The notes under the pieces were generated by a model that did not search any database, was not told the origin of the DNA, and was given only the letters and a program-made list of their open reading frames with translations. A stretch of 46,061 nt of DNA. Source: CAYFTL01 sp964346145. Lineage in GTDB: Bacteria; Bacillota; Clostridia; Christensenellales; Aristaeellaceae. Positions 25,257 to 34,160 of the stretch are shown here, one piece after another. The DNA lies in contig CAYFTL010000015.1 of NCBI GenBank assembly GCA_964346145.1, positions 1 through 46,061 on the forward strand, given 5' to 3'. Positions within the stretch are counted from its first letter, which is position 1; every line of letters begins with the position of its first letter. The position numbers and the translations under genes are program-made.

Positions 25257-26990
25257 TTAGCCATCAATATTGGTAGAACTCCGTATCTCTTCTACCCGTT
25301 TTTGAGCAGAATCTAACATGTTTTCGGCGTGGATCAGTCCGCTTTCGCCTTGATCCGCCCCGCCTACCATCCGTGCCAGTTCGGATATCCGTCCTGCCCG
25401 ATCCAGCCTATGTACCGAGCTGTCGGTTCGCTCAGATTGAATCTGTTTTTCCACCACAAATTGCTCATCCCCCAGCGCTGCAATCTGAGGCAAGTGGGTA
25501 ACGCAAATCACCTGGCGTTTGGCGGCAATTGCCGCCATCTTTTCGCCTACAACTTGGGCCATGCGACCGCTAATTCCGGTATCAATTTCGTCAAAAATCA
25601 TGCAGTCGACACCCTCTTGGTCGGCCGCAATTACCTTTAGCGCCAACATAATCCGGGAAAGTTCGCCGCCCGATGCCACATTGGCCAAAGGTTTTACAGG
25701 CTCTCCAGGGTTAGGCGATATTAAAAATTCTACCACGTCATTGCCCCGTTCGGTGAACGCGCTTTCCTCATCGGTATTCGGCTCAAAATGCACCTGAAAG
25801 CGAACACGTTCCATGCCCAAATCCTGAAGCTGTACCAGCATTTTTTCTACGAACTTGCACGCTAAAGCCCGCCGGCTTTCGCTTAAATCTTTGTTGGCCG
25901 CAACCAGTTTCTTTTTATCTTCCTCAAGCTTTTTGCTTAAGCGCTCCAGCGCTTCATCGCCTTCTTCTATCATCTCAAGATCGCGCTTTAAAGTTTCACG
26001 AAAGGCAATGACATCGCCTAAATCTGGACCGTATTTTTTCTTTAACCGATTTATTGTATCCAACCTGGCCGCAACTTTTTCCGCCCGATCCGGATCGTAC
26101 TCAATGCCGTCCCTTGCGTTTTGCAGTTCATATCCAATATCTTGAACCAAATAATAGGCTTCATCCAGCCGCCTGTACAGATCGTTGTAGCGCTCGTCGA
26201 CTTCAGCAATCAAGCTCAACGAATCCGCAGCGCTGCGAAGGGATTCCTGAGCGCTCGGCGATCTGTCGCTGCCCATGTATACAAGATTATACGCGCTATT
26301 TACGCTGTCGGCTATCTTTTCCGCATTTTCCAACAGCCTATTTTGTTTTTCCAGCTTTGAGTCTTCGTCCGGCTTTAAGCGAACCACTTCAATCTCTTCC
26401 AACTGAAAACGAATCAGATCCAGTCGCCGCTCCCTGTCGGCCTTATCTTCAGAAAGCTTCTTAAGCTGTTTTTGAGTAGATTTGTATTCGAGGTATACAG
26501 CCTTGACCATTTGCATCTTCTGTGCGTGCTCTGCGCCGCCGAAGTTGTCCAAGTAGTTTAAGTGGTTGCCTGCCGACAGCAAGGATTGATGCTCGTGCTG
26601 GCCGTGCATGTCCACCAGCAATGTGGTCAGCTGTTTTAGCTGGGCCAGGGGCACCACACTCCCAGATACACGGCAGATATTACGCCCAGATGCCGACAGT
26701 TCCCTGCTGATCACCAACATGCCGTCCTCATCTTCAAGGCCAATATCCGCCAAATATTCACAAACCTTTTCATTGCCCGCTATGTCAAACACTGCTTGAA
26801 CCGTGGCCTTATCCGAACCGGTCCGGATTAGATCCCTGTCTGCCCGGCCGCCAAGTGCCAAGTTCACCGAATCCACCACGATGGACTTGCCGGCCCCGGT
26901 TTCGCCGGTTAATACGTTCAACCCGCTGCCCAATTCCATATGCAGTTGTTCAATTAACGCAATGTTGCGTATGTTGATTTCAAGTAACAT
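25257..26990 (-). CDS. recN: DNA repair ATPase RecN
   Basis: A 577-residue SMC-like protein used in double-strand break repair. Walker A is GETGAGKS (29-36). It is followed by long coiled-coil arms (about 155-370), then the ABC signature NVASGGELSRIMLALK and Walker B MIFDEIDTGISGRMA. GGGAGGG precedes the ATG. It is the last gene of the nadK-argR-recN unit. In many spore formers spoIVB and spo0A follow recN; here rnf follows instead. Confidence 0.94.
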   Translation of the reverse strand: MLLEINIRNIALIEQLHMELGSGLNVLTGETGAGKSIVVDSVNLALGGRADRDLIRTGSDKATVQAVFDIAGNEKVCEYLADIGLEDEDGMLVISRELSASGRNICRVSGSVVPLAQLKQLTTLLVDMHGQHEHQSLLSAGNHLNYLDNFGGAEHAQKMQMVKAVYLEYKSTQKQLKKLSEDKADRERRLDLIRFQLEEIEVVRLKPDEDSKLEKQNRLLENAEKIADSVNSAYNLVYMGSDRSPSAQESLRSAADSLSLIAEVDERYNDLYRRLDEAYYLVQDIGYELQNARDGIEYDPDRAEKVAARLDTINRLKKKYGPDLGDVIAFRETLKRDLEMIEEGDEALERLSKKLEEDKKKLVAANKDLSESRRALACKFVEKMLVQLQDLGMERVRFQVHFEPNTDEESAFTERGNDVVEFLISPNPGEPVKPLANVASGGELSRIMLALKVIAADQEGVDCMIFDEIDTGISGRMAQVVGEKMAAIAAKRQVICVTHLPQIAALGDEQFVVEKQIQSERTDSSVHRLDRAGRISELARMVGGADQGESGLIHAENMLDSAQKRVEEIRSSTNIDG

Positions 26991-27018
26991 TATCTTTCCC
27001 TCCCCGGATGCCTGAATT

Positions 27019-27468
27019 TTACCGGATCATGGAGCGGAAACGCGTCATCACTTCGCCCACAACATCTTCGCTTTTTGCAATAACCAGCAGCGTGTTATCC
27101 CCCGCCAAAGTGCCCACAACCTCAGGCCACCTTAAACCGTCCACCGCTTCACAAGCGGCATTGGCGCTGCCCGATAGGGTCTTGATTACAATCAGATTGT
27201 TTGCGCTGGTCATAGACAGCACCGACTCGCTAAAAATCCTTATAAAACGATCGCTCAAACCTTTTTCTGCAAGGTCTGCTGTGGCGTACTTATATCCACC
27301 TTTTTCCGATAAAACTTTAAGCAAACGCAACTCTTTTATGTCCCTGGAAACCGTGGCCTGAGTAACATTTACACCGTGGCGGCGCAGTTCTTCGGCCAAC
27401 TCTTCTTGGGTCTCAATATCTTTGTTGCCGATAATGTCTAGTATGATTGTATGTCGTTGAGACTTCAT
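27019..27468 (-). CDS. argR: Arginine repressor ArgR
   Basis: 149 residues. The N-terminal winged helix includes IETQEELAEELRRHGVNVTQ then ATVSRDIKELRL, the ArgR DNA-recognition segment. The C-terminal hexamerisation/arginine-binding domain shows GTLAGDNTLLVIAK. The usual arginine-contacting pair is Asp-Asp; here the second is Asn, which also occurs among Gram-positive homologues. AGGAGG precedes the ATG. Genes for arginine metabolism are not in the window, so targets lie elsewhere; linkage to recN and nadK is the common Firmicute arrangement. Confidence 0.94.
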   Translation of the reverse strand: MKSQRHTIILDIIGNKDIETQEELAEELRRHGVNVTQATVSRDIKELRLLKVLSEKGGYKYATADLAEKGLSDRFIRIFSESVLSMTSANNLIVIKTLSGSANAACEAVDGLRWPEVVGTLAGDNTLLVIAKSEDVVGEVMTRFRSMIR

Positions 27469-27483
27469 GTTTTACCTCCTATG

Positions 27484-28335
27484 TCAATGCGTCCACTCGG
27501 CTAATTTGCCGCGCAAAATTTCAAAAAAATTATGGGGTTGCAGACGGACAAACTGCGCATTCTTTTGCGATCGAAGAATGCGCACCGTACGCGTTTGTTC
27601 ACTCATCTGAATGGCATGCCTTCCGTCGACCGCCATCTGTATTTCTCTGGGATCCCCCAACATATTCACTGTTATGGGCTGATCCGCCGGCAACACGATT
27701 GGCCTTGTGCCCAAGGTGTGCGGACAAATAGGCGTGACGATAATGCACTCCATTTGGGGCGCAACCACCGGACCCCCGGCCGAAAAGGAATAGGCAGTAG
27801 AACCGGTTGGACTGGCCAAAATGACGCCGTCGCCCACCAGCCTGGCTACTTGCATGCCCGCCATTTTAATCTCTACGCCAATCGCACGAATGACAGCTTG
27901 GCTACGCGTAAAAGTGACTTCATTCAATGCAAATTTGGGTTCTTGCCCTGGAGCGCGCGCTTCCAAAATCATTCTATTTTCAATAAATACATCTTGGGTC
28001 AACAGCTTATGAATCTGTTCGTCTATATCAACGGAATCGATCTCGCACAAAAAACCCAACCGCCCCACGTTTATGCCCAAGATCGGGAGTGCGTTGGGCA
28101 GGGCTATATCCAGCCCCGAAAGGAGGGTTCCATCGCCACCCAAAACCACCAACAGATCGCACTCAGAAAAACCAAACTCTATATTTGCGTTCGATCTCCC
28201 CAAAGCTTGCGCCAAAAGTTCGTCAGTACAGACTCGAATTCCGCGTTTTTCAAAAGAACCTACCACAGATTTAGCCACCGAAATCGAGTTGGGTTTTGTA
28301 GGATTCCACCAAATACCCACTTTGTTTATTTTCAT
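27484..28335 (-). CDS. nadK: NAD kinase
   Basis: Phosphorylates NAD to NADP. 283 residues from the chosen ATG. Motifs are LLVVLGGDGTLLSGL (GGDGT at 66-70), GRLGFLCEI, FALNEVTFTR (the NE motif) and SPTGSTAYSFSAGGPVV. TTG (28347), GTG (28338) and ATG (28335) starts are all in frame. AAAGG is only 2 nt from the TTG, and the predicted transcription start near 28357 also favours the later starts. It leads a separate unit with argR and recN, since dxs ends at a terminator just upstream. Confidence 0.93.
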   Translation of the reverse strand: MKINKVGIWWNPTKPNSISVAKSVVGSFEKRGIRVCTDELLAQALGRSNANIEFGFSECDLLVVLGGDGTLLSGLDIALPNALPILGINVGRLGFLCEIDSVDIDEQIHKLLTQDVFIENRMILEARAPGQEPKFALNEVTFTRSQAVIRAIGVEIKMAGMQVARLVGDGVILASPTGSTAYSFSAGGPVVAPQMECIIVTPICPHTLGTRPIVLPADQPITVNMLGDPREIQMAVDGRHAIQMSEQTRTVRILRSQKNAQFVRLQPHNFFEILRGKLAEWTH

Positions 28336-28363
28336 CACTGCACTCAACGCCTTTCACTTAATA

Positions 28364-28391
28364 AGTATACCAGAGACGCATAAATATACAA
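28364..28391 (-). promoter_or_regulatory. Promoter for nadK-argR-recN
   Basis: Reading leftward, TTGTAT (complement of 28386-28391), 16 nt, then TATACT (complement of 28364-28369) preceded by TGG, an extended -10. It lies directly after the dxs terminator. Confidence 0.6.
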
Positions 28392-28425
28392 GCAAGCATT
28401 TCCTTGATTGGACTATTTTTTTGGT

Positions 28426-28469
28426 AAAAAAATCGCGCACACAAAGCCATAAAGCTTTCATGCACGCGA
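28426..28469 (-). terminator. Rho-independent terminator after dxs
   Basis: On the minus strand, TCGCG, then an imperfect stretch ending GAAAGC, pairs across the loop TTTATG with GCTTTGTGTGCGCGA, followed directly by seven T residues. It lies about 30 nt past the dxs stop and separates the asp23-dxs block from nadK. Confidence 0.8.
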
Positions 28470-28497
28470 CAGCTACATCCTTGTGGTTTATTCACCA

Positions 28498-30378
28498 TCA
28501 CTCTTTGGGTCTGCGTTGAACCTTTTCAAAAAAATCGGAGATTGATTTCAGGATGTGCTCGGGCGTAAGTCCACATTCTTCCAGCTGTTGGTAGCGTGTA
28601 GCGTGTTCAATAAAGCAATCGGGCACGCCCAAATTGAGTACTTTGTTGTCTGCTCCGCGTTCCGTCAGATATTCAAGCACTGCCGAGCCGAAGCCTCCCT
28701 CTACCGCGTTGTCTTCCAGCGTCACCAATGCAACATTTTGCCTTACGAGCTGATCCAGCAATTCGGTATCCAGCGGCTTAATAAAGCGCGCATCCACCAC
28801 GCCGCAGGATATCCCTCTGCCCGCCAAATCAATGGACGAACGCAAAGCGTATTTAACCATGTTACCAACGGCCAACACCATCACATCGCTTCCCTGGGTA
28901 AGCGTCTCCCACTTGCCCAACACGAATGGCTGATCTGACCACATGCTGTGTCCCAGATCGTTGGCCTTTTTTGCATAGCAGATGGCCAACGGCCCTTGCG
29001 TTTGAGCGCTCATTTGCATAATGCGCTCCAAATCATGGGCATCCCTCGGGGCAACTACGGTTAAATTCGGCATGTGGCGCAAGAAGCTAAACGCGTAAAT
29101 CCCTTGATGGGTTGCTCCATCTTCTCCGTTGAGCCCTGTCCTATCCACTAGGAAGGTCACCGGCAGGTTGTTCAGGCATACGTCGTGCAAAATCTGGTCG
29201 TATCCGCGCTGCAAAAAAGTGGCGTACACCGCAAAATAGGGGCGCAATCCACTCATCGCCATCGACGCAGCCATCGTTACGGCATGTTCCTCGGCAATGC
29301 CCACATCAAAATACCTATCACCAAACAAAGCTGCATATTCGGCGAGGCCGGTGCCTCCGGGCATGGCCGCCGTAATTGCAACAATTTTGCTATTTTGCTT
29401 GGCCAGGCGAATCAACTCCTGCACCATCACTTCGGCATTGGTCCGGTCGGCATTTTGTACCAGCTGTCCATCTTCGACAAGGAACGGGGCTACTCCGTGA
29501 AAATTTTCGGGATGCTTTTCTGCTAAAGAATAGCCTTTCCCTTTTTGAGTAACGACGTGGAGCAGCACAGGCCCTTCGGCCTTTTTTGCACTGTTAAGTA
29601 CATCGATTAACAGCTCGGTATCGTGTCCGTCGATGGGGCCTTGATATTCAAATCCGAGCGCTTCGAAGAAATGGTCGTTCACAAAAAAACTCTTGATTGC
29701 GTCTTTAATGTGTTCTACTCCATTGGCTAGCGGCTTTCCGACTGCAGGAATCCTGTTCAATGCTCCGCGCACCACAAATTTTGCCCTTCGGTAAGCATTG
29801 CTTTGACGCATCTTGGTCAAATGACCGGACATGGCGCCCACGTTAGGCGCAATCGACATTTCGTTATCGTTTAAAATTACAATCAGCGGCGTTTCCGTGT
29901 TTCCCGCATCGTCCAGCGCCTCATAGCACATGCCGTTAGTCAATGCGCCATCGCCCACGATGGCCACCACCGAATGCTTTTGTTTTTGCAAATCGCGGGA
30001 GCGCGCCATGCCAAGCGCTACAGATATAGCAGTGCCTGCATGGCCGGTATCAAACGCATCGTGCACACTTTCTTTATTGCGCGGAAACCCACTGATGCCG
30101 CCTTTGGTGCGCAGCGTAGTGAATTGCTCTTTTCGTCCCGTCAATATTTTGTGCACATAGGCCTGATGGCCTACATCAAAGATAAGCTTATCCTCCGGTG
30201 TATCAAACACCGTGTGAAGCGCCACGCTGAGCTCCACCACCCCAAGATTAGAGGCCAGGTGTCCCCCGCGCTCAGCCACCGTTTGAATAAGCATTTCTCG
30301 AATGTCTGCGCATAGCAATTTGCGCTGCTGCGCGTTTAGTTTTTTAATCTCTACCGCAGAGTTTATATTTTCTAACAT
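28498..30378 (-). CDS. dxs: 1-deoxy-D-xylulose-5-phosphate synthase
   Basis: A 626-residue thiamine-diphosphate enzyme joining pyruvate and glyceraldehyde 3-phosphate, the first step of the MEP isoprenoid pathway. It shows HLASNLGVVELSVALH, FDVGHQAYVHKILTG and the ThDP motif GDGALTNGMCYEALDDAGN. The transketolase-type central part has DRTGLNGEDGATHQG with the catalytic glutamate, and the C-terminal domain follows. Length is standard. AGGGG lies 5 nt before the ATG. With ispA three genes upstream it supplies prenyl diphosphates, for example for the lipid carriers used by the wall machinery encoded nearby. Confidence 0.95.
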   Translation of the reverse strand: MLENINSAVEIKKLNAQQRKLLCADIREMLIQTVAERGGHLASNLGVVELSVALHTVFDTPEDKLIFDVGHQAYVHKILTGRKEQFTTLRTKGGISGFPRNKESVHDAFDTGHAGTAISVALGMARSRDLQKQKHSVVAIVGDGALTNGMCYEALDDAGNTETPLIVILNDNEMSIAPNVGAMSGHLTKMRQSNAYRRAKFVVRGALNRIPAVGKPLANGVEHIKDAIKSFFVNDHFFEALGFEYQGPIDGHDTELLIDVLNSAKKAEGPVLLHVVTQKGKGYSLAEKHPENFHGVAPFLVEDGQLVQNADRTNAEVMVQELIRLAKQNSKIVAITAAMPGGTGLAEYAALFGDRYFDVGIAEEHAVTMAASMAMSGLRPYFAVYATFLQRGYDQILHDVCLNNLPVTFLVDRTGLNGEDGATHQGIYAFSFLRHMPNLTVVAPRDAHDLERIMQMSAQTQGPLAICYAKKANDLGHSMWSDQPFVLGKWETLTQGSDVMVLAVGNMVKYALRSSIDLAGRGISCGVVDARFIKPLDTELLDQLVRQNVALVTLEDNAVEGGFGSAVLEYLTERGADNKVLNLGVPDCFIEHATRYQQLEECGLTPEHILKSISDFFEKVQRRPKE

Positions 30379-30399
30379 TGCTAACCCCTGTCACAAAAT

Positions 30400-30846
30400 T
30401 TACATTACAACGAACGCTAAAGCTACACCCAATAGCCCACCGATCAGTACTTCTAATGGCGAATGTCCCAGCAATTCTTTCAAAGTTTCGTGCACCACAT
30501 CGGGATCCGAAGAAAACATCTTCTGGATCATTCGGTTAATTGTCGCTGCCTGTTTGCCCGCTGCGCGGCGAACGCCAGCCGCATCGGTCATAACCACCAT
30601 GGCTAAAACGGCAGCGATGGCAAATACGGCCGAATCAAACCCATGGGAAATCCCGATGGATACAGCCAACCCACAAACGACCGCTGAATGGGAACTGGGC
30701 ATTCCTCCCAATCCGAAGAAACGCTTCAACCGCAGTTTGCGTTCCACCAAAAGAGTTATGAGCACTTTTAAAGATTGAGCCACGAACCAACCCAAAACGG
30801 CCACCCAAAACACTTTATTGGAAAGAAAATCTGAAATTGTTTGCAA
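30400..30846 (-). CDS. Divergent PAP2 (DUF212/YuiD) membrane protein
   Basis: A 148-residue membrane protein of the YuiD family (divergent PAP2). Recognisable motifs are WFVAQSLKVL, then FGLGGMPSSHSAVVCGLA with the PSSH signature, MTDAAGVRRAAGKQA and a C-terminal HSPLEVLIGGLLGV; these correspond to the spread-out motifs of PAP2 phosphatases. By family and by its place between ispA and dxs it may act on a prenyl or lipid diphosphate, but no activity is established for the family to my knowledge. It starts at a TTG with GAGGAA 6 nt upstream. Confidence 0.85.
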   Translation of the reverse strand: MQTISDFLSNKVFWVAVLGWFVAQSLKVLITLLVERKLRLKRFFGLGGMPSSHSAVVCGLAVSIGISHGFDSAVFAIAAVLAMVVMTDAAGVRRAAGKQAATINRMIQKMFSSDPDVVHETLKELLGHSPLEVLIGGLLGVALAFVVM

Positions 30847-30897
30847 TTACCGTTCCTCTTTTCCACGAAGTAGATCGTCGTTTGTTCTGAGCCGCAA

Positions 30898-31806
30898 TTA
30901 CCGCACCCGGTTTTCCATATTCGCCAGCATATCCGCGAAAAACTCGGTTCGCTTGTTAAACACCTTGAGCGCGTCTGCTGCTTCTTTAGACAAGCGTGCC
31001 GCTTCGGCTTTGGCCCCCTCCAGGCCATAGCGCGATACTGCTGTAAGCTTGCCGCGCGTTTGATCTCGGCCAGCCTGCTTGCCCATGGTTTCCGTATCGC
31101 CTTGCACGTCCAAAATGTCATCCACGACTTGGAAAAGCAAACCAAATTTGGTACCATAATCGGTCAAGGCCTCCAGCTGGGGATCATTGGCACCGCACAA
31201 CCGTCCGCCGGCGCGCATGCCTGCCACGAAAAGCTGAGCGGTCTTATTGTATTGAATATAGCTCAAAGCATTTTCTTCGGTGATCTTCTCCGTTTCGCAG
31301 TACAAATCCATGCTTTGGCCGCCCACGATTCCGGTAACACCAGCGCTGCTGGCAATCTCATCGATGGCCAGAACATGTCTGTCCAAATATGCCGGATGCC
31401 TCAGCGCATTTTTCAGCATACATTCGAAGGCGAAGCTTAGTAGTCCATCGCCTGCCAAAATCGCCTGTCCTTCACCGAAGGCTACATGGGTTGTCGCACG
31501 GCCTCTGCGCAATTTATCGTCGTCCATTCCGGGCAGATCATCGTGTACCAGCGAATAATTGTGTATCATTTCCAAAGCGCACGCCGGCAGCAAGGCTTGA
31601 TCCAGCGGCCCGTGCAGCATGTCCACCACACCTAGCAATAATGCAGGGCGCACCCGCTTTCCGCCTCCTAGCACGCTGTAGCGCATAGATTCACTCAGTA
31701 TCCAGGGCATTTCGCCCAGCTGGGGGATTCGGTTTTCAAGTTCGGGCAGCAGTGCTTCAAGCCCGGCCTCCACCATACCAATATATTTGTTATAACGTTC
31801 GTTCAC
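30898..31806 (-). CDS. ispA: Farnesyl/geranylgeranyl diphosphate synthase IspA
   Basis: A 302-residue trans-prenyltransferase that builds C15 (or C20) diphosphate from IPP and DMAPP. The first aspartate-rich motif is DDLPGMDDD (89-97), preceded by HNYSLVH, and the second is DDILD (229-233). The IPP-binding GGGKRVRPALLL is present near residue 48. Length is normal for IspA. It starts with GTG; its first four bases GTGA overlap the stop of xseB, so translation is coupled. Linkage to xseAB and dxs is the standard bacterial arrangement. Confidence 0.93.
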   Translation of the reverse strand: MNERYNKYIGMVEAGLEALLPELENRIPQLGEMPWILSESMRYSVLGGGKRVRPALLLGVVDMLHGPLDQALLPACALEMIHNYSLVHDDLPGMDDDKLRRGRATTHVAFGEGQAILAGDGLLSFAFECMLKNALRHPAYLDRHVLAIDEIASSAGVTGIVGGQSMDLYCETEKITEENALSYIQYNKTAQLFVAGMRAGGRLCGANDPQLEALTDYGTKFGLLFQVVDDILDVQGDTETMGKQAGRDQTRGKLTAVSRYGLEGAKAEAARLSKEAADALKVFNKRTEFFADMLANMENRVR

Positions 31807-32051
31807 GACACATCCACCCCTTCCATATCTTCTTGTTTGAAGGAACCGGGTTCCCCGGTTAGTTTTTTGATCGTTGCTTCCCCCTGATCCAGTATCTCTT
31901 TCAATTGTTTGGACAACTCGACACTTTGTTCATAGGTTTTTAAGGATTGCTCCAGCGTCAGTTCTCCTCCTTCAAGGGCTTCTACCAGTTCGGTCAACTG
32001 CTGCAACCCATGTTCAAACTCAACCTTTGATGTTTTCTTCTTTGTCGGCAC
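31803..32051 (-). CDS. xseB: Exodeoxyribonuclease VII small subunit
   Basis: An 82-residue helical protein with the XseB pattern FEHGLQQLTELVEALEGGEL and then TLEQSLKTYEQSVELSKQL. It binds the coiled-coil arm of XseA and is required for activity. It starts with GTG, with AAGGGGGT 8 nt upstream, and its start lies inside the end of xseA (about 32 nt overlap). Confidence 0.93.
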   Translation of the reverse strand: MPTKKKTSKVEFEHGLQQLTELVEALEGGELTLEQSLKTYEQSVELSKQLKEILDQGEATIKKLTGEPGSFKQEDMEGVDVS

Positions 32052-33282
32052 CGACCGTACCCCCTTGCATTTTTGGGCCTATATTTTTTGTTTTTACCTG
32101 AACACCGGCTTGGCCACCGGCCATAATCAGGGTCAGCACATCCCCCGGATTGATTTGAGAAATATTTTCCACCACCGCGCCTTGCTTTTCCACAAAAGCA
32201 TAGCCACGGTTCAGCACCGCCTTTGGATCCAATCCACTCAGCATGTGCTGCACCGACAACAGACGCATGCGTTCCTGCTGCACCCTTGCACGCACCGCAG
32301 CCTGTGCCCGTTCCTCAAACCTTTGAAGCCGTTTCCGAGGGCCATCTATCAACATAAGCATTGGACGAGCGAGTGCAGCCGCATTGGAAACTCTCTCATA
32401 TTTGACTTTGAGGATTTCCAATTTGTTGTTTAGTAGTTGCTTCGCTTGGCCAGCGATTCGATCGATTTCATTTTTGAGATTTTGATACACCGGCACCGAT
32501 ATCTCTGCAGCGGCAGAGGGAGTGGGCGCGCGCATGTCTGCCACGAAATCGGCGATGGTGAAATCTGTTTCATGACCTACACAGGAAACCACAGGGATGT
32601 CGCTGGCAAAGATAGCGCGAGCCACGACCTCTTCGTTAAAGGCCCACAGATCTTCCATGGAGCCTCCCCCGCGGCCGCACAAAATTATATCCACAGATCC
32701 CTCTTCGTTTAAAGCTTCTATGGCCTGGGCAATTTGTACACCTGCTCCTTCGCCTTGCACCGCCGCCGTTCTCACAAGAATATCCATTCGTGGAAAACGC
32801 CTGCGAACCACCTGCACAATATCGCGCAGCACTGCGCCGCTTTCCGAAGTAACTATCCCAATTCTCCTGGGTAACAAGGGCAGCTGCTTTTTTAGGGATG
32901 CATCAAATAGCCCTTCTTCAGTCAGCTTTTGTTTGAGTTCTTCAAACTTTTGATGCAGGTCACCTACGCCATCTTCCCGCATTTGTTCGCAATAAAACTG
33001 GTAAGCACCGTCCCGCACAAACAGCGACACACTCCCCGTCAGAATAACGCGCATTCCATCCTGAGGGTCGAAATTCACCTGCTGTGCATTCTGACGAAAC
33101 ATTACGCATTGGATGCGCGCCTCTTCGTCTTTTAAGGAAAAGTACCAGTGTCCGCTATAGTGCCGTTTTAACCCGGATATTTCGCCGCGTATGCGAACCA
33201 TACGCAACATAGGGTCTGCCGCCAACTGCCGTCTAACGTACTCGTTTATCTGGCTGACAGAAAGGATCCACTCATCGGCCAT
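32020..33282 (-). CDS. xseA: Exodeoxyribonuclease VII large subunit
   Basis: Catalytic subunit of the single-strand-specific exonuclease, 420 residues. N-terminal OB fold: LSVSQINEYVRRQLAADPML and VRIRGEISGLKRHYSGHWYF. The catalytic domain has ESGAVLRDI, IILCGRGGGSMEDLWAFNEE and SCVGHETDFTIADFVADMRA. A long helical arm follows (about 270-350). GGAGG lies about 10 nt before the ATG. It overlaps folD by 11 nt upstream and xseB downstream, so the three are probably translated together. Confidence 0.95.
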   Translation of the reverse strand: MADEWILSVSQINEYVRRQLAADPMLRMVRIRGEISGLKRHYSGHWYFSLKDEEARIQCVMFRQNAQQVNFDPQDGMRVILTGSVSLFVRDGAYQFYCEQMREDGVGDLHQKFEELKQKLTEEGLFDASLKKQLPLLPRRIGIVTSESGAVLRDIVQVVRRRFPRMDILVRTAAVQGEGAGVQIAQAIEALNEEGSVDIILCGRGGGSMEDLWAFNEEVVARAIFASDIPVVSCVGHETDFTIADFVADMRAPTPSAAAEISVPVYQNLKNEIDRIAGQAKQLLNNKLEILKVKYERVSNAAALARPMLMLIDGPRKRLQRFEERAQAAVRARVQQERMRLLSVQHMLSGLDPKAVLNRGYAFVEKQGAVVENISQINPGDVLTLIMAGGQAGVQVKTKNIGPKMQGGTVGADKEENIKG

Positions 33283-34123
33283 AACGTCTTGCCGCCTCCA
33301 GCGTATTTTTAAGCAGCATCGTGATGGTCATCGGACCTACGCCTCCTGGAACAGGAGTGATCCAGCCCGCAACTTCCGAAACCGGCTGCGTATCCACATC
33401 GCCGCACAACTTTCCGTTTTCATCGCGGTTCATGCCTACATCAATTACGGCCGCTCCCGGCTTTACCATATCGGCCGTAATGAATTTTGCCCTGCCGATG
33501 GCCACGACCAGCACGTCGGCATTTTTAGTGAATGCAGATAAATCTTTGGTACGGGAATGGCAAACGCTGACTGTGCAGTTGTTTTCGAGCAATAGCATCG
33601 CCATAGGCTTGCCCACAATGTTGCTGCGGCCAACCACCACGGCGTTCGCACCGGACAATTCCACGCCCGAACGCTTTAGCAATTCAATACACCCTTGAGG
33701 CGTGCAGGCGACCAGGTTGGACTGTCCGACAAACAAAGCACCCGCATTGGCTACAGTAAAACCATCCACGTCTTTTTTAGGATCTATCATCGAAATCACT
33801 TTGGATTCGTCTATATGTTTAGGCAATGGCATCTGCACCAAAATACCATGGATGGCGTCGTTTTGATTCAGCTTAACGACCACATCCAACACTTTCTGTT
33901 CTGGCGTGTCTTCCGGCATGCGGATAACCTCAGAATACATGCCCAGTTGCTCGCAACCACGCGCCTTGTTGCGGACGTACACCTGGGATGCCGGATCTTC
34001 CCCCACCAACACCACTGCAAGGCCGGGCGTAATTCCCCGCTCCTTAAGTTGGCTCACCTGCTGCGCTAATTCCTGACGAATCTGGGCGCTAATTGCTTTT
34101 CCATCTATCAGTCTTGCTGCCAT
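33272..34123 (-). CDS. folD: Methylenetetrahydrofolate dehydrogenase/cyclohydrolase FolD
   Basis: A 283-residue bifunctional one-carbon enzyme interconverting methylene-, methenyl- and formyl-tetrahydrofolate with NADP. Motifs are VGEDPASQVYVRNKARGCEQ (catalytic Tyr49 and Lys53), GILVQMPLPKHID, the NADP-binding VVGRSNIVGKPMA and GGVGPMTITMLL near the end. The ATG at 34123 has GGAGG 8 nt upstream. An earlier in-frame ATG would add 23 residues with no family match. It works in the same pathway as glyA at the right end of the window. Confidence 0.95.
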   Translation of the reverse strand: MAARLIDGKAISAQIRQELAQQVSQLKERGITPGLAVVLVGEDPASQVYVRNKARGCEQLGMYSEVIRMPEDTPEQKVLDVVVKLNQNDAIHGILVQMPLPKHIDESKVISMIDPKKDVDGFTVANAGALFVGQSNLVACTPQGCIELLKRSGVELSGANAVVVGRSNIVGKPMAMLLLENNCTVSVCHSRTKDLSAFTKNADVLVVAIGRAKFITADMVKPGAAVIDVGMNRDENGKLCGDVDTQPVSEVAGWITPVPGGVGPMTITMLLKNTLEAARRYGR

Positions 34124-34160
34124 GTGCGGTACCTCCAATTTATCTATTGCAATTTTGTAT

